Shown here: positions 1 through 8,470 of the stretch, in pieces
Layout of the letters: each line of letters opens with the position of its first letter
Numbering within the stretch: the stretch's first letter is position 1
Assembly: GCF_001831495.1 (NCBI RefSeq)
Contig: NZ_CP017689.1
Coordinates: 2,232,001-2,296,000 of the forward strand
Origin: Thalassotalea crassostreae
Lineage (GTDB): Bacteria; Pseudomonadota; Gammaproteobacteria; Enterobacterales; Alteromonadaceae
Length of the DNA stretch: 64,000 nucleotides
Direction: 5' to 3'
Made by a program: the position numbers and the translations under genes
The notes under the pieces: model-generated
Seen by the model: only the letters and a program-made list of their open reading frames with translations
Database searches by the model: none
What the model was told of the DNA's origin: nothing

Positions 1-2
1 GT

Positions 3-248
3 CCAAGTAAAGGGATCATCAAGGTACGAAGTGAAAATCAATGGGAAATTCAATTGGATGCAAAAACAGCAGAGATATTGCAAGTCGCTTATCGACGTTC
101 CGATTTTATTGAAACTTTGCACGACGGAACATTTTTTCAAGATAAAGCCAATCTTTGGTTAATGCTCCCTGCTGCTATTATTTTACTATTTCTCTGGTTA
201 ACTGGCCTTTATTTGTTTATCTATCCTTACTTTAGAAAACGTAAATAA
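3..248 (+). CDS. C-terminal part of a PepSY-type membrane protein (5' truncated by window)
   Basis: The frame is open from the first complete codon at base 3 to the TAA at 246-248, so the gene starts before the window. The visible 81 residues begin with a short beta-rich stretch (IIKVRSENQWEIQLD) and a segment with IETLHDGTFF. A single membrane helix rich in Leu and Ile follows, then a short basic end (YFRKRK). This matches the C-terminal layout of PepSY-domain/PepSY-associated membrane proteins, whose role is poorly defined and sometimes linked to iron-reductase or peptidase control. The family call is moderate because most of the protein is missing. An internal TTG at 54 is unlikely to be the true start. 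Confidence 0.6.
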   Translation, partial: PSKGIIKVRSENQWEIQLDAKTAEILQVAYRRSDFIETLHDGTFFQDKANLWLMLPAAIILLFLWLTGLYLFIYPYFRKRK

Positions 249-339
249 ACTTATTTAAAGACGTATCCATGATAAACTTCAATAACTTGTTAAAAAACGA
301 ACCTTTAGTTTAGCTCTCTAAGCAGCACAGGAAAGTAGC

Positions 340-849
340 ATGGAAATTGAAGTATTAGCCATTGAAATCAACGAAGAGCCTATCGAGCTGTATAAGCTAT
401 TGAAAATAGCCAACCTTGTCGGCGGTGGCGGTGAAGCCAAAGTTGTTATCAGTGAAGGCTATGTGTTTTTAAATGGCGAAGTTGAAACCCAGAAACGTAA
501 AAAGGTTTATGTTGAGGATATTGTTCAATTTAACGGTGAAGCAATTATGCCGGTATTAAGCTATGACGATATCGAAGGTGATGCAATTGAACAGCAAACA
601 AGTGATGACAAGTCTGACTTTGACGCTGCAGAAGAAATAGCTGATGAAACAGAATTAGCGCCTCAATTTGAAACTGCATCTCATTTCACAGCGCAAAAAC
701 ATCAATCTAATACTCAAAAAAAGTCGAACTCATCTGCCAAGTCAAAAAAGAACAACAAAAAGAACGACAAGAAGAATAAACCGAAGAAAACTAAAGCGGA
801 TTCAGACAAAGAAAAACCTCGCTCTGGTCGCCGCTCTATTTCGTTTTAA
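340..849 (+). CDS. S4-domain RNA-binding protein (YbcJ-like) with long charged tail
   Basis: Residues about 13-70 form an S4-like RNA-binding fold similar to E. coli YbcJ: LLKIANLVGGGGEAKVVI, then VFLNGEV and KRKKV. YbcJ proteins are only about 70 residues. Here about 100 extra residues follow, first acidic (residues about 75-110) and then strongly Lys/Ser-rich and basic to the end (GRRSISF). The tail is likely disordered and may add nonspecific RNA or ribosome binding; this is inference. The ATG is preceded by an AGGAAAG ribosome-binding site at 329-335. The gene converges on the GNAT gene with only 22 bases between stop codons and no clear terminator. Confidence 0.85.
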   Translation: MEIEVLAIEINEEPIELYKLLKIANLVGGGGEAKVVISEGYVFLNGEVETQKRKKVYVEDIVQFNGEAIMPVLSYDDIEGDAIEQQTSDDKSDFDAAEEIADETELAPQFETASHFTAQKHQSNTQKKSNSSAKSKKNNKKNDKKNKPKKTKADSDKEKPRSGRRSISF

Positions 850-871
850 TCAGCAATTTTTAGTAAACTTT

Positions 872-1354
872 TTATAATGTCTTTTCCCAAAACATCGCCG
901 AGCCATGTTTTGGGTCAAGTTCATAACCATTAAAACCAAATTTAATATAACTGTTTTTAGCAATATCATTGCCTTCTAAAACTTCCAGAGTGATCTTACA
1001 GCACCCTTGAGCAAGCGCGATGTTCTCAACTTCGGCCATCAATTTCTGACTTAACCCTAGCCCTCTATATTTAGGTAACACCCCCATATCGTGGATGTTT
1101 AACAAAGGTTTGGCTTTAAAAGTAGAAAAACCATATACACAATTACAAATAGCTGCAGGCTTATTATCGACATAACAAAGTAAACTAAAAACATTGGTTT
1201 GAGATTTTAATTGAGGGATCAAGTTTTCTTTGGTGTACGCAGATAATGGCGTATTGCCTCCCATAGGGTCTTCGGCATACGCATTAAGTAAAAACAAAAT
1301 ATCATTACCATGATTACTATTGTTATAGTCAGCGATTAAGATTTTACAACTCAT
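872..1354 (-). CDS. GNAT-family N-acetyltransferase
   Basis: A 160-residue single-domain GNAT protein. The acetyl-CoA pyrophosphate-binding loop is visible at about residues 95-105 in GVLPKYRGLGLSQKL (R-x-x-G-x-G/A type). The preceding beta strand LLNIHDMGV and the later ITLEVLEGN...SYIKFGF stretch are the usual beta4/beta5 and C-terminal elements of the fold. The acceptor substrate cannot be predicted from sequence. It runs in the same direction as the CocE-type gene, but the 56-base gap and different role give no strong reason to call an operon. No signal peptide is seen, so it is cytoplasmic. Confidence 0.88.
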   Translation of the reverse strand: MSCKILIADYNNSNHGNDILFLLNAYAEDPMGGNTPLSAYTKENLIPQLKSQTNVFSLLCYVDNKPAAICNCVYGFSTFKAKPLLNIHDMGVLPKYRGLGLSQKLMAEVENIALAQGCCKITLEVLEGNDIAKNSYIKFGFNGYELDPKHGSAMFWEKTL

Positions 1355-1410
1355 TATTCACAATCTTTTGTATGTTAAATTAAATATCATCATAGCTTAA
1401 CAGTAGCAGA

Positions 1411-3288
1411 CTATTTAATAACAGGTAATTCGATAAATGATCTAAACTTACCGCCTTTGTGAATGGTGAGTGTTTTTTCTATTCGATCCCACGGAGCAGT
1501 ACCACTTTTAGAGTCGGCTCCGGCTATTGTTACTCTAATTCGACTACCTTCTTTTAACCTGATAGCAATGGGTTTTAAATCCAATTGAATTCTAACTGGA
1601 TTGCCCTTTACTTTACTTATATCTTTTTCATAATTTCCTAACCAAGGTAATCCAAAATTATCAAAAGGAGCACGGCTTAACGCTCTATGAGATATTTTCA
1701 AAGCATTGTCGCTAATAAAACGTGACGTACCATCGCTCTCAACGTGCTCTAAAGTCACATAAAGGTCGCCATCATCGGTTGACACTGATAACCAAAAGTC
1801 AACTACTGGATATCCGATTATTAACATATCCTGTTCTATTTGGTTTGACGTATACGTTAACGCTTTAGAATCATAACGTTCGGACAAATCGGCATAACCA
1901 GAATGTTTATAACAAAAATCTTCAACAACCTGCTTCCCAGAACAATCTCTATGACTACCGTTATTACGTTCAACATAACCACCTAAGCTTATCGAGTAAT
2001 CTACTTGATAATTATCGCGACTATATTTATTGGCATTGCTTGTACTCAATTTTGAGTCATTAATCGATTTAACAGTGCCTGACTTTCCTTCAGAAAAATA
2101 ATATTTTATTCTAGACTCATTTGATAAAGGCCAATTTTTAGTAGTTTTCCAGCCATCGTCTATTGAATCACCTATAATAAAATATCGAATGGGATCTTCA
2201 TTCATTACCCCATTATTAATGCCCTTAACATGATAATCGAACCACTTGATCATTTCTCCAATCATATCGATACCGAAATGCTCTCCATGAAAATATGGGC
2301 CTATATGCAGTTTTTGTGGTAAGTCTAAATTAGCATACATTTGTGTTTGCCCTTTTCCATATGCATCAAACCAACCAGTCCAATGATATATAGCTACACC
2401 AGACTTATTTATTGCGTCTAGATTAAATAAAGGGCTGTTTTCAATGTGAATACGCTTTCCAGTGATAGCATCCACACTATCTCGATATTTAGCCGCCCTC
2501 ATTTCATCAGAAAAATTACGATTCCATTGATGTCCAAAGGAAGCTTGGGCGAGTAAACTTCTATCCAAGTCTAAATCAACCGGTGCAACACTATTAGGCG
2601 ATGGTATTTTGGTCGGAAAATCCAATTTAGAACGAATATAATTCTGCCAAAGCCAACCTAAGTCTTGCCGATAAATACCATTTAAATAGGCTGTCTCATA
2701 CTGGTCAAACTGGGCCATAGCTGGAAAAATCGCTTTTAAATAAGGTGACGGTTTTATAGCGGCGATATATTGGACACTACCCAAGTAAGATTTACCAAAC
2801 ATCGCAACTTCTTCAGTTGTAAAAGGCTGTTCTACCAACCAATTAGTTATATCGAATGAATCTTCCGCTTGTTTCATGCCTAACCACGTACTAGCATAAC
2901 CATGCGAAGCACCAAAGCCACGTATGTCAGCAATCGCGACTATATAACCTTGTTTTAAAAGCCGCTCAACAGCTTGCGGTCCATTAATGTCTCCGCCGTG
3001 ATTTGGCAAAATATTTGTATTCAATTTACCATTATTATCGAGCTTAAATCTGCCATAGGGAGTAAAGCGCCATGCAACAGGTAAAGGTTTTTTATGAAGT
3101 TTGCCATTTAATGTCGGACGATAATAATCAACCGCAAGTTTTACTCCGTCCCTAGCCTCAATATAAACAGATTTACGTTCCCAACCATCAAAGTTTTGTG
3201 TTTTTGAATATGTGTAAAAACTAAGAAATGTAGAAACTAGTAATACCCAAAATTGACACTTCTTAAGATTAAAATGCTCGCTCATCAC
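1411..3288 (-). CDS. Secreted CocE/NonD-type alpha/beta hydrolase (X-Pro peptidase S15 family)
   Basis: A 625-residue protein with an N-terminal hydrophobic segment at residues 12-28 that reads as a signal peptide. The alpha/beta-hydrolase part has the oxyanion-side motif (RFTPYGR), DIRGFGASHG at about 121-130 and the nucleophile elbow GKSYLG at 165-170, with Ser167 as the likely nucleophile. A C-terminal jelly-roll half (VDFWLSVSTDDGDLYVTLEHV, then RIRVTIAGAD) completes the CocE/S15 layout. Family members cleave esters (cocaine esterase), acylated beta-lactams or X-Pro peptides. Here the substrate is unknown, but location outside the cytoplasm beside a TonB receptor suggests it releases a carboxylic acid from an external ester or amide. 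A terminator separates it from the receptor gene upstream. Confidence 0.85.
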   Translation of the reverse strand: MMSEHFNLKKCQFWVLLVSTFLSFYTYSKTQNFDGWERKSVYIEARDGVKLAVDYYRPTLNGKLHKKPLPVAWRFTPYGRFKLDNNGKLNTNILPNHGGDINGPQAVERLLKQGYIVAIADIRGFGASHGYASTWLGMKQAEDSFDITNWLVEQPFTTEEVAMFGKSYLGSVQYIAAIKPSPYLKAIFPAMAQFDQYETAYLNGIYRQDLGWLWQNYIRSKLDFPTKIPSPNSVAPVDLDLDRSLLAQASFGHQWNRNFSDEMRAAKYRDSVDAITGKRIHIENSPLFNLDAINKSGVAIYHWTGWFDAYGKGQTQMYANLDLPQKLHIGPYFHGEHFGIDMIGEMIKWFDYHVKGINNGVMNEDPIRYFIIGDSIDDGWKTTKNWPLSNESRIKYYFSEGKSGTVKSINDSKLSTSNANKYSRDNYQVDYSISLGGYVERNNGSHRDCSGKQVVEDFCYKHSGYADLSERYDSKALTYTSNQIEQDMLIIGYPVVDFWLSVSTDDGDLYVTLEHVESDGTSRFISDNALKISHRALSRAPFDNFGLPWLGNYEKDISKVKGNPVRIQLDLKPIAIRLKEGSRIRVTIAGADSKSGTAPWDRIEKTLTIHKGGKFRSFIELPVIK

Positions 3289-3348
3289 ACCTCCAAATCA
3301 AATAAGTTTTGAAAATAACTAACTTTGCTAAAATTAAACACATAAAAA

Positions 3349-3375
3349 AGGCCGTAATTCAAAATATTACGGCCT
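3349..3375 (-). terminator. Rho-independent terminator after TonB receptor gene
   Basis: Ten-base arms AGGCCGTAAT and ATTACGGCCT, followed on the minus strand by a T-rich run. It lies 25 bases after the stop of the receptor gene and about 60 bases before the start of the hydrolase gene. The hydrolase therefore depends on readthrough or its own promoter. Confidence 0.85.
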
Positions 3376-3399
3376 ATTGAGTTTTAAATTTTTATAAGA

Positions 3400-5724
3400 T
3401 TAAAATTTATAAGTACCTTGAACAGTAACCGTGCGAGGTGCAGCTAGGTAACCAGCATGACCGGCACCAAAGCCCATTAAGCTTTGAGATGTCGTAAGTA
3501 CAGCTTCATCGGTTAAGTTTCTGCCAATTACTCGAACAGCCCATGTATTGTTAACACTTTCTAAACCAATTTGTGCATTAATTTTAGTATAAGCATCTTG
3601 TGTTCCAATATCGCTGTTTAAACCATCGGTGTAGTATTCATCCGAATAAATAACAGATGCGGAAGTTACTAAGTTCATTGATTCAGTAATGTTAAATGTG
3701 CCCGTTGCACCTAAATTAGCCGTAATTTCAGGCGCATTTGCTAGATTTTCACCAGACAAATCACATGTTCCAGGAATTGACCCTTCTTTATTATCATCAC
3801 CAGCCGCACACCCTGCGGTAGTAAACTTATCATATGTTGCGTCAAGGAAGGCCACAGAGGCGTTTAACATTAACCAATCAGTTGCTAACCAACGGCCATC
3901 AATTTCTAGGCCTTGAGTGACTGCAGTACCCGCGTTATTCGTAATACCATCAACACCAGTGCCATCTTCATTAGGAATAAAAGCGCCTACTTGTAGATCT
4001 TCAAAATCATTATAGAAAACTGTTGCATTAAGTTCTGCAGCGCCGTCAGCCAAAACAGAACGGTAACCAATTTCAAAACCTGTTACAGATTCATCGTCAT
4101 ATTCATCGCCACCAGTAGAAAAACCTCCAGACTTAACACTTTGTGCGACTTTACCATAAAGCATTGCATCAGTATTTAAATCCCATTGCACAACCAATTC
4201 TGGCATCACTTCGCTCACATCGTGTGTACCACCGAATTCAGGTGTAGCAACTACCACAGCGCCTCCGTCCAAATAGGTTTCAACAGCTCCTGTACATAGT
4301 GAACCTGCTGATTGCTCTGAAGGTAAGTATTCTGGGATATCCGCTAAGTAGTATCCACCGTATTCACAACCAGCAACATCTTTACTTTGGTCGATATAAC
4401 GAAGGCCTGCAATAATACGTAGGTCATCACTCATGTTGTAAGTACCAGAGACAAATACTGATATTAAATCGTCTTCAGATACGAATGCATTTGAATCAAT
4501 TAAACCAGGCACGCCAAATGCACCTTGTCCGATTGCAGTTAACGGCACTAAACCTGGATTTTCTTGCCAACTTTCAGACATTTGATAATATGCACCAACA
4601 ATCCATTCAAACGTTTCACCTGTTGGTGATGCCCAACGCAATTCAGCACTTGTTTGCTCGTAAGTTTCAAATAATGACGTATCTAGGCCATCAAGAAGGA
4701 AAACACCTTCAGAATTTAACAAGTCGGTGCCAAATTGAAATTCAAAATCTGAATATCCAAGCGTTGCAGTGATCGTATGGTCACCAAGAAAGTAATCAGC
4801 TGTTAATACAACATTAGTATTATCAATGTACATCCCAGCTTCTTCATCAAAAACTTTATCTAACAGCGCGGGATCTGACCAAAACTCATAGTTTAATTTA
4901 TTATCATCGCCATCAAGGCCGTTTGGACCATATGTTTCACCAAGCGAACCAGATTTCTCATAATCGGCAACCTCAACTTTACCTGTAAGAATTAAATTAT
5001 CAGTAGCTTGAAAAACAGCACTAAAACGCATTAAGTCACTATCTACAGCACCAAGTGTTTCGCCATTTCTGCGGTTTGTAAAGTAACCGTCACCTTCCCC
5101 TTGATGCTTATAAGCAAATCGTAAGCCTAAAGAATCAGTTGGTGAACCGCCAACTACAGCGGTAGTACCAATCTCTCCATACTCTACTTCGTAATCTGCA
5201 GTTACTTCAGCGTGAAAATCATCACCCGGATTTGTTTTTGCAGTTACGACACTTACGGAACCCGCTGTTGAGTTCAGACCAAACATAACCGCTTGAGGTC
5301 CACGCAGAATTTCTACACGTTGAGGATCTAAAAATGGCGACACATATTGACGCGAACGAGGCATATAAACGCCATCAATAAACATACCTACAGATTGTTC
5401 AAAACTTCTGTTTTCACCAGAACCCATACCGCGCATTGTAACTTTAGTACCAGAAATACCTTCACCGACACTAAAATTCGGAACGCCTTCAGACATATCT
5501 TGCAAATTAGTGATATTGTTTTCTTTTAGGAAATCACCGCTAATTGCAGTAATTGACATTGGTGTTTCTTGAACACTTGTAGAACGCTTTGTTGCAGTGA
5601 CTTCAATTACTTCAAGTTTTGATTCGTCAAGTGCTTCTTCAGCGAATGCTGCAGGCATAGCCGCAACTCCCATACCATATGCAAGCAATAAACCTTTTGT
5701 AACTTTATTTAACGATGGTTTCAT
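3400..5724 (-). CDS. TonB-dependent outer-membrane receptor
   Basis: A 774-residue receptor with a signal peptide ending at about residue 28 (AAFA). A TonB-box-like stretch lies at about 37-44 (LEVIEVTA). The plug domain follows at about 45-165, with FIDGVYMPRS and the conserved VEILRGPQAVMFG segment. A 22-strand barrel ends in an aromatic residue (VQGTYKF). It should import a substrate too large or scarce for porins across the outer membrane using TonB energy. It reads divergently from the TetR gene, with operator-like inverted repeats between them. The neighbouring secreted hydrolase and acyl-CoA genes suggest an organic acid, ester or lipid-like ligand rather than iron, but no residue proves this. 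Confidence 0.93.
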   Translation of the reverse strand: MKPSLNKVTKGLLLAYGMGVAAMPAAFAEEALDESKLEVIEVTATKRSTSVQETPMSITAISGDFLKENNITNLQDMSEGVPNFSVGEGISGTKVTMRGMGSGENRSFEQSVGMFIDGVYMPRSRQYVSPFLDPQRVEILRGPQAVMFGLNSTAGSVSVVTAKTNPGDDFHAEVTADYEVEYGEIGTTAVVGGSPTDSLGLRFAYKHQGEGDGYFTNRRNGETLGAVDSDLMRFSAVFQATDNLILTGKVEVADYEKSGSLGETYGPNGLDGDDNKLNYEFWSDPALLDKVFDEEAGMYIDNTNVVLTADYFLGDHTITATLGYSDFEFQFGTDLLNSEGVFLLDGLDTSLFETYEQTSAELRWASPTGETFEWIVGAYYQMSESWQENPGLVPLTAIGQGAFGVPGLIDSNAFVSEDDLISVFVSGTYNMSDDLRIIAGLRYIDQSKDVAGCEYGGYYLADIPEYLPSEQSAGSLCTGAVETYLDGGAVVVATPEFGGTHDVSEVMPELVVQWDLNTDAMLYGKVAQSVKSGGFSTGGDEYDDESVTGFEIGYRSVLADGAAELNATVFYNDFEDLQVGAFIPNEDGTGVDGITNNAGTAVTQGLEIDGRWLATDWLMLNASVAFLDATYDKFTTAGCAAGDDNKEGSIPGTCDLSGENLANAPEITANLGATGTFNITESMNLVTSASVIYSDEYYTDGLNSDIGTQDAYTKINAQIGLESVNNTWAVRVIGRNLTDEAVLTTSQSLMGFGAGHAGYLAAPRTVTVQGTYKF

Positions 5725-5924
5725 AATTTTATCTCTTTGGAATACTTATGTTAGTTTTTATAGTTTTTATAATTGTTATTGCACTGTAAATAACAGTGTT
5801 TGGTTTCTTGGATGGAGAAACCGGTTTATGCTCCTTAGACAAAGAAGCATTTAGAAGTTAACTGGATAAGAAAACTTCTAGTGTTGTATTTAAAATATGC
5901 AACCGCCGAGCAAATGTCAACACT

Positions 5925-5945
5925 TTAATGAGTCCAATTCATTAA
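5925..5945. promoter_or_regulatory. Inverted repeat, candidate TetR-family operator
   Basis: TTAATGA and TCATTAA arms separated by seven bases. Inside it lies TGAG-TCCAA-TTCA, one base away from the TGAG-N5-CTCA form seen at 6100, 21787 and 21962. It is about 200 bases upstream of the receptor start. Confidence 0.45.
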
Positions 5946-6099
5946 CTAACAAGGCAAATCTTTACCAGAATGAATAAAAGTCATTAAAAACAATAACAAA
6001 CATTAACCACTTAAGAATAAATTCGTTATAGAATCTCAAACGAATTTTGACACAATCCTGCAAAAGCCAATTAAAAAACCATTATAATAAGTACACTAA

Positions 6100-6112
6100 T
6101 GAGCTCAACTCA
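6100..6112. promoter_or_regulatory. TGAG-N5-CTCA candidate operator
   Basis: The exact 13-base inverted repeat TGAGCTCAACTCA lies in the divergent region next to the TetR gene. It is 171 bases from the related site at 5929. Confidence 0.45.
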
Positions 6113-6177
6113 CACAAATTTATTAAGTAGAAATCTTACAAGTAAGGAACATTTAGAGTTAGAACACTTCGAATAAT

Positions 6178-6195
6178 GAGCTAATTGGCTAGCTC
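6178..6195. promoter_or_regulatory. 18-base inverted repeat upstream of TetR gene
   Basis: GAGCTA and TAGCTC arms flank six bases (ATTGGC). It lies about 120 bases upstream of the TetR start and may be an autoregulatory site. It does not fit the TGAG-N5-CTCA form exactly. Confidence 0.35.
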
Positions 6196-6315
6196 GAAAA
6201 AACGCTAAACAAGTCACTGTGACCAAACTCATTATCTATCGCCCTATTTTACTTGCATGGTTTAGCTATTTTAAATAAGCTAGTAATCGATTAATTGCCA
6301 AAAAATGAGAGCTAA

Positions 6316-7032
6316 ATGCCAAATTCAGCTAAACGAAAAAGAATAAGACAATCCCCAGAAGAACGTTCAGCTGAGATACTAAAAATATCTCAGAAAATGT
6401 TCGTTGAAAAAGGCTACGAAGCCACGTCAATGGCTGATGTTGCTAGCGAAATAGGTATCGTTGAAGGCACTATTTATCGTTATTTTAAAACAAAGAAAGA
6501 TGTTTTATTAGTAGTTTTAGAGCAATGGTATGATCACGCCCTAGCTGATTATGAACAAAATTTGGATGGCATAACCGGTGTCAAAAATCGAATGCACTTT
6601 ATGATTTGGCACCATTTAAAAGTTCTACAAGCAGATCCTGAATTGTGTGATCTTATTGTTCAACACGTTAGAGCTACTGACGATTATGAAAATACCAAAA
6701 TATTTGAATTAAACCGTGCTTATGCTCGCCATGTAGATGAAATCATTGAAGAAGGTATCGAACAAAACATATTCGTTAAAGACTCGCCTATCGCGCTTAT
6801 TCGAGACATGGTTTATGGTGGTATTGAATACCATTCATGGCGTTATGTTACCGGCAGAAGTAAACGCTTAGATGTTGAAAAGATCGCCGATCAAATTTCT
6901 CATTTTGTTTATAAAGCATTGCTAATACCGGGCATTGACGAGAACAATGTAGCAAAGAGTGATAATAATTTGCTGCTTGCAAAACTGAACGTACTCGAAG
7001 AAAAAATAGACAAACTAAGTAACTCTAAGTAA
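6316..7032 (+). CDS. TetR/AcrR-family transcriptional regulator
   Basis: A 238-residue protein. The N-terminal helix-turn-helix spans about residues 12-60 (AEILKISQKMFVEKGYEATSMADVASEIGIVEGTIYRYFKTK in segments), the classic TetR DNA-binding domain with the GTIYRYF recognition-helix end. The C-terminal part is all-helical and would bind a ligand, likely an acyl-CoA or related metabolite given the surrounding genes; this is inference. The end (residues about 220-238) looks like a short coiled coil. It is divergent from the TonB receptor gene and is the best candidate to bind the TGAG-N5-CTCA sites in its own upstream region and in the 21709-22002 region. Confidence 0.92.
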   Translation: MPNSAKRKRIRQSPEERSAEILKISQKMFVEKGYEATSMADVASEIGIVEGTIYRYFKTKKDVLLVVLEQWYDHALADYEQNLDGITGVKNRMHFMIWHHLKVLQADPELCDLIVQHVRATDDYENTKIFELNRAYARHVDEIIEEGIEQNIFVKDSPIALIRDMVYGGIEYHSWRYVTGRSKRLDVEKIADQISHFVYKALLIPGIDENNVAKSDNNLLLAKLNVLEEKIDKLSNSK

Positions 7033-7213
7033 GAATTAAAAATTACATAGAGTTATTTAACAGTTAAGATATCATTTAATAACAAATCAAAAATTAGATT
7101 TTGAAGTGAAAGCCTGGTTCCCACCAGTTAAGTATTAAAGTATCCTAAATATACTTATAAGGGGATGTCAATATTGGCATTTTTCAATTCAAAACCTGCA
7201 AAAATTGCAAAGT

Positions 7214-8386
7214 TTAGCTTGATTGAACAACACTGCCGTCAGCATTGAATCGCGCTATCGCTGCTTCGCCCATGCCTAGCTCTTTTAATATTTCATTTGT
7301 GTTAGCACCACGAGCAACAATATCGCCCTTATCGTTAGTTGGTGTTTCACTAAACCTAGGCGCTGCTGCCGCTTGTAAAATACCATCTTTCTCGAAGTAA
7401 TAACCACGCGCTTGGTTATGCTCGTGTTCCGCTGCTTCTGCAGGGTTTAACACAGGTGCATAACAAGCATCTAAACCTTTAAACACTTCATTCCAATGTA
7501 CTTGTGGCTTAGTGATAAATATTGCTTGTAGCTTTTCTTTCTGAGTAGGCCAAAGCTTTGGATTGTATTGGACTTGGAAGTCTTTATCGTTTTGTAAATT
7601 AAGCGCTTCGAGCATGATTTTATAGAACTTAACTTCTAATGGCCCTAACGTAATGGCCTTATCATCACTGGTTTTATAACTATCGAACCAATGCGGGCCA
7701 TCAAGTAAACTTTTACCGCGCTCAAAGCTCGCCGTTTTCGTTGCCACCATGGTTAAAATAAGGTTCATCATATTGGCACTGCCATCAACAATATTGGCAT
7801 CAATCACCTGCCCTTGTCCTGTCGATTTAGCATTAAGCAATGCGGCAAGCATGCCAATCACTAAATAAGTCGCCCCACCACCAATATCTCCAGCAAGAGT
7901 TGGCGGCGCAAATGGCGCATCACCTGGCTTTCCTGAGTACCAAAGAGCACCAGACAAGCCTATATAATTTAAATCATGCCCTGCACGTTGAGCCATCGGC
8001 CCTGTTTGACCCCAACCGGTCATACGTCCATAGATTAATTTCGGATTTTGAGTAAAACATTCATCAGGACCTAGACCTAAACGTTCCATAACGCCTGGGC
8101 GCATGCCTTCAATTAAGCCGTCAGCTTTTTCAACAAGCTCTAAAACAATATTGCGACCCTGATCAGATTTTAAATCAACAGCAATTGAACGCTTACCGCG
8201 TTTTAATATATCGGTGCTGCCAAAGTCTGTTGACGCATCGGCTTTACCACTAGCACGTTCAACAACGATGACATCAGCGCCCATATCGGCCAACATCATT
8301 CCAGCAAATGGTCCCGGACCGATACCTTCAATCTCAATAACAGTTAAGCCTGACAATGGCCCTGTTTTTTGATTATTGTTTTTCAT
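7214..8386 (-). CDS. CaiB/BaiF family, alpha-methylacyl-CoA racemase-like
   Basis: A 390-residue protein counted from the ATG at 8386, which has an AGGA ribosome-binding site; a TTG three codons upstream is less likely. The N-terminus LSGLTVIEIEGIGPGPFAGMMLADMGADV is typical of the family. The racemase active-site pair is present: His137 in AGHDLNY and Asp167 in GDIGGG, matching His126 and Asp156 of the Mycobacterium tuberculosis racemase MCR. AMACR enzymes epimerise 2-methyl- or 2-aryl-acyl-CoA so that dehydrogenases can act. CoA transfer is the alternative role of this superfamily but fits less well because the racemase His is conserved. It is separated from the upstream ferredoxin oxidoreductase gene by a terminator. 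Confidence 0.88.
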   Translation of the reverse strand: MKNNNQKTGPLSGLTVIEIEGIGPGPFAGMMLADMGADVIVVERASGKADASTDFGSTDILKRGKRSIAVDLKSDQGRNIVLELVEKADGLIEGMRPGVMERLGLGPDECFTQNPKLIYGRMTGWGQTGPMAQRAGHDLNYIGLSGALWYSGKPGDAPFAPPTLAGDIGGGATYLVIGMLAALLNAKSTGQGQVIDANIVDGSANMMNLILTMVATKTASFERGKSLLDGPHWFDSYKTSDDKAITLGPLEVKFYKIMLEALNLQNDKDFQVQYNPKLWPTQKEKLQAIFITKPQVHWNEVFKGLDACYAPVLNPAEAAEHEHNQARGYYFEKDGILQAAAAPRFSETPTNDKGDIVARGANTNEILKELGMGEAAIARFNADGSVVQSS

Positions 8387-8407
8387 CTTTGACAATCCTA
8401 TATATAC

Positions 8408-8434
8408 AAAAGCCCTGAGTTGAACGGGGCTTTT
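8408..8434 (-). terminator. Terminator after the ferredoxin oxidoreductase gene
   Basis: AAAAGCCC and GGGCTTTT arms with an 11-base loop. On the minus strand it lies between the oxidoreductase stop (8471) and the racemase-like start (8386). Confidence 0.75.
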
Positions 8435-8470
8435 AATGTCATAATATTGATACCTAAGCTTATCGAGTTG

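Larger units (their letters stand above)
5725..6315. other. 591-base divergent intergenic region: TonB receptor / TetR
   Basis: No convincing gene. The region is very AT-rich and holds several inverted repeats: TGAG-N5-TTCA at 5929, TGAG-N5-CTCA at 6100, and GAGCTA-N6-TAGCTC at 6178-6195. A further half-site ACTCATT lies at 6228. It should hold the promoters of the receptor gene and the TetR gene and their operators. Confidence 0.7.

Noticed and set aside
8408..8434. The hairpin between oxidoreductase and racemase-like genes as a riboswitch
   Set aside because: It is a short stem with a T-run, well explained as a terminator. No riboswitch-like conserved core is seen.
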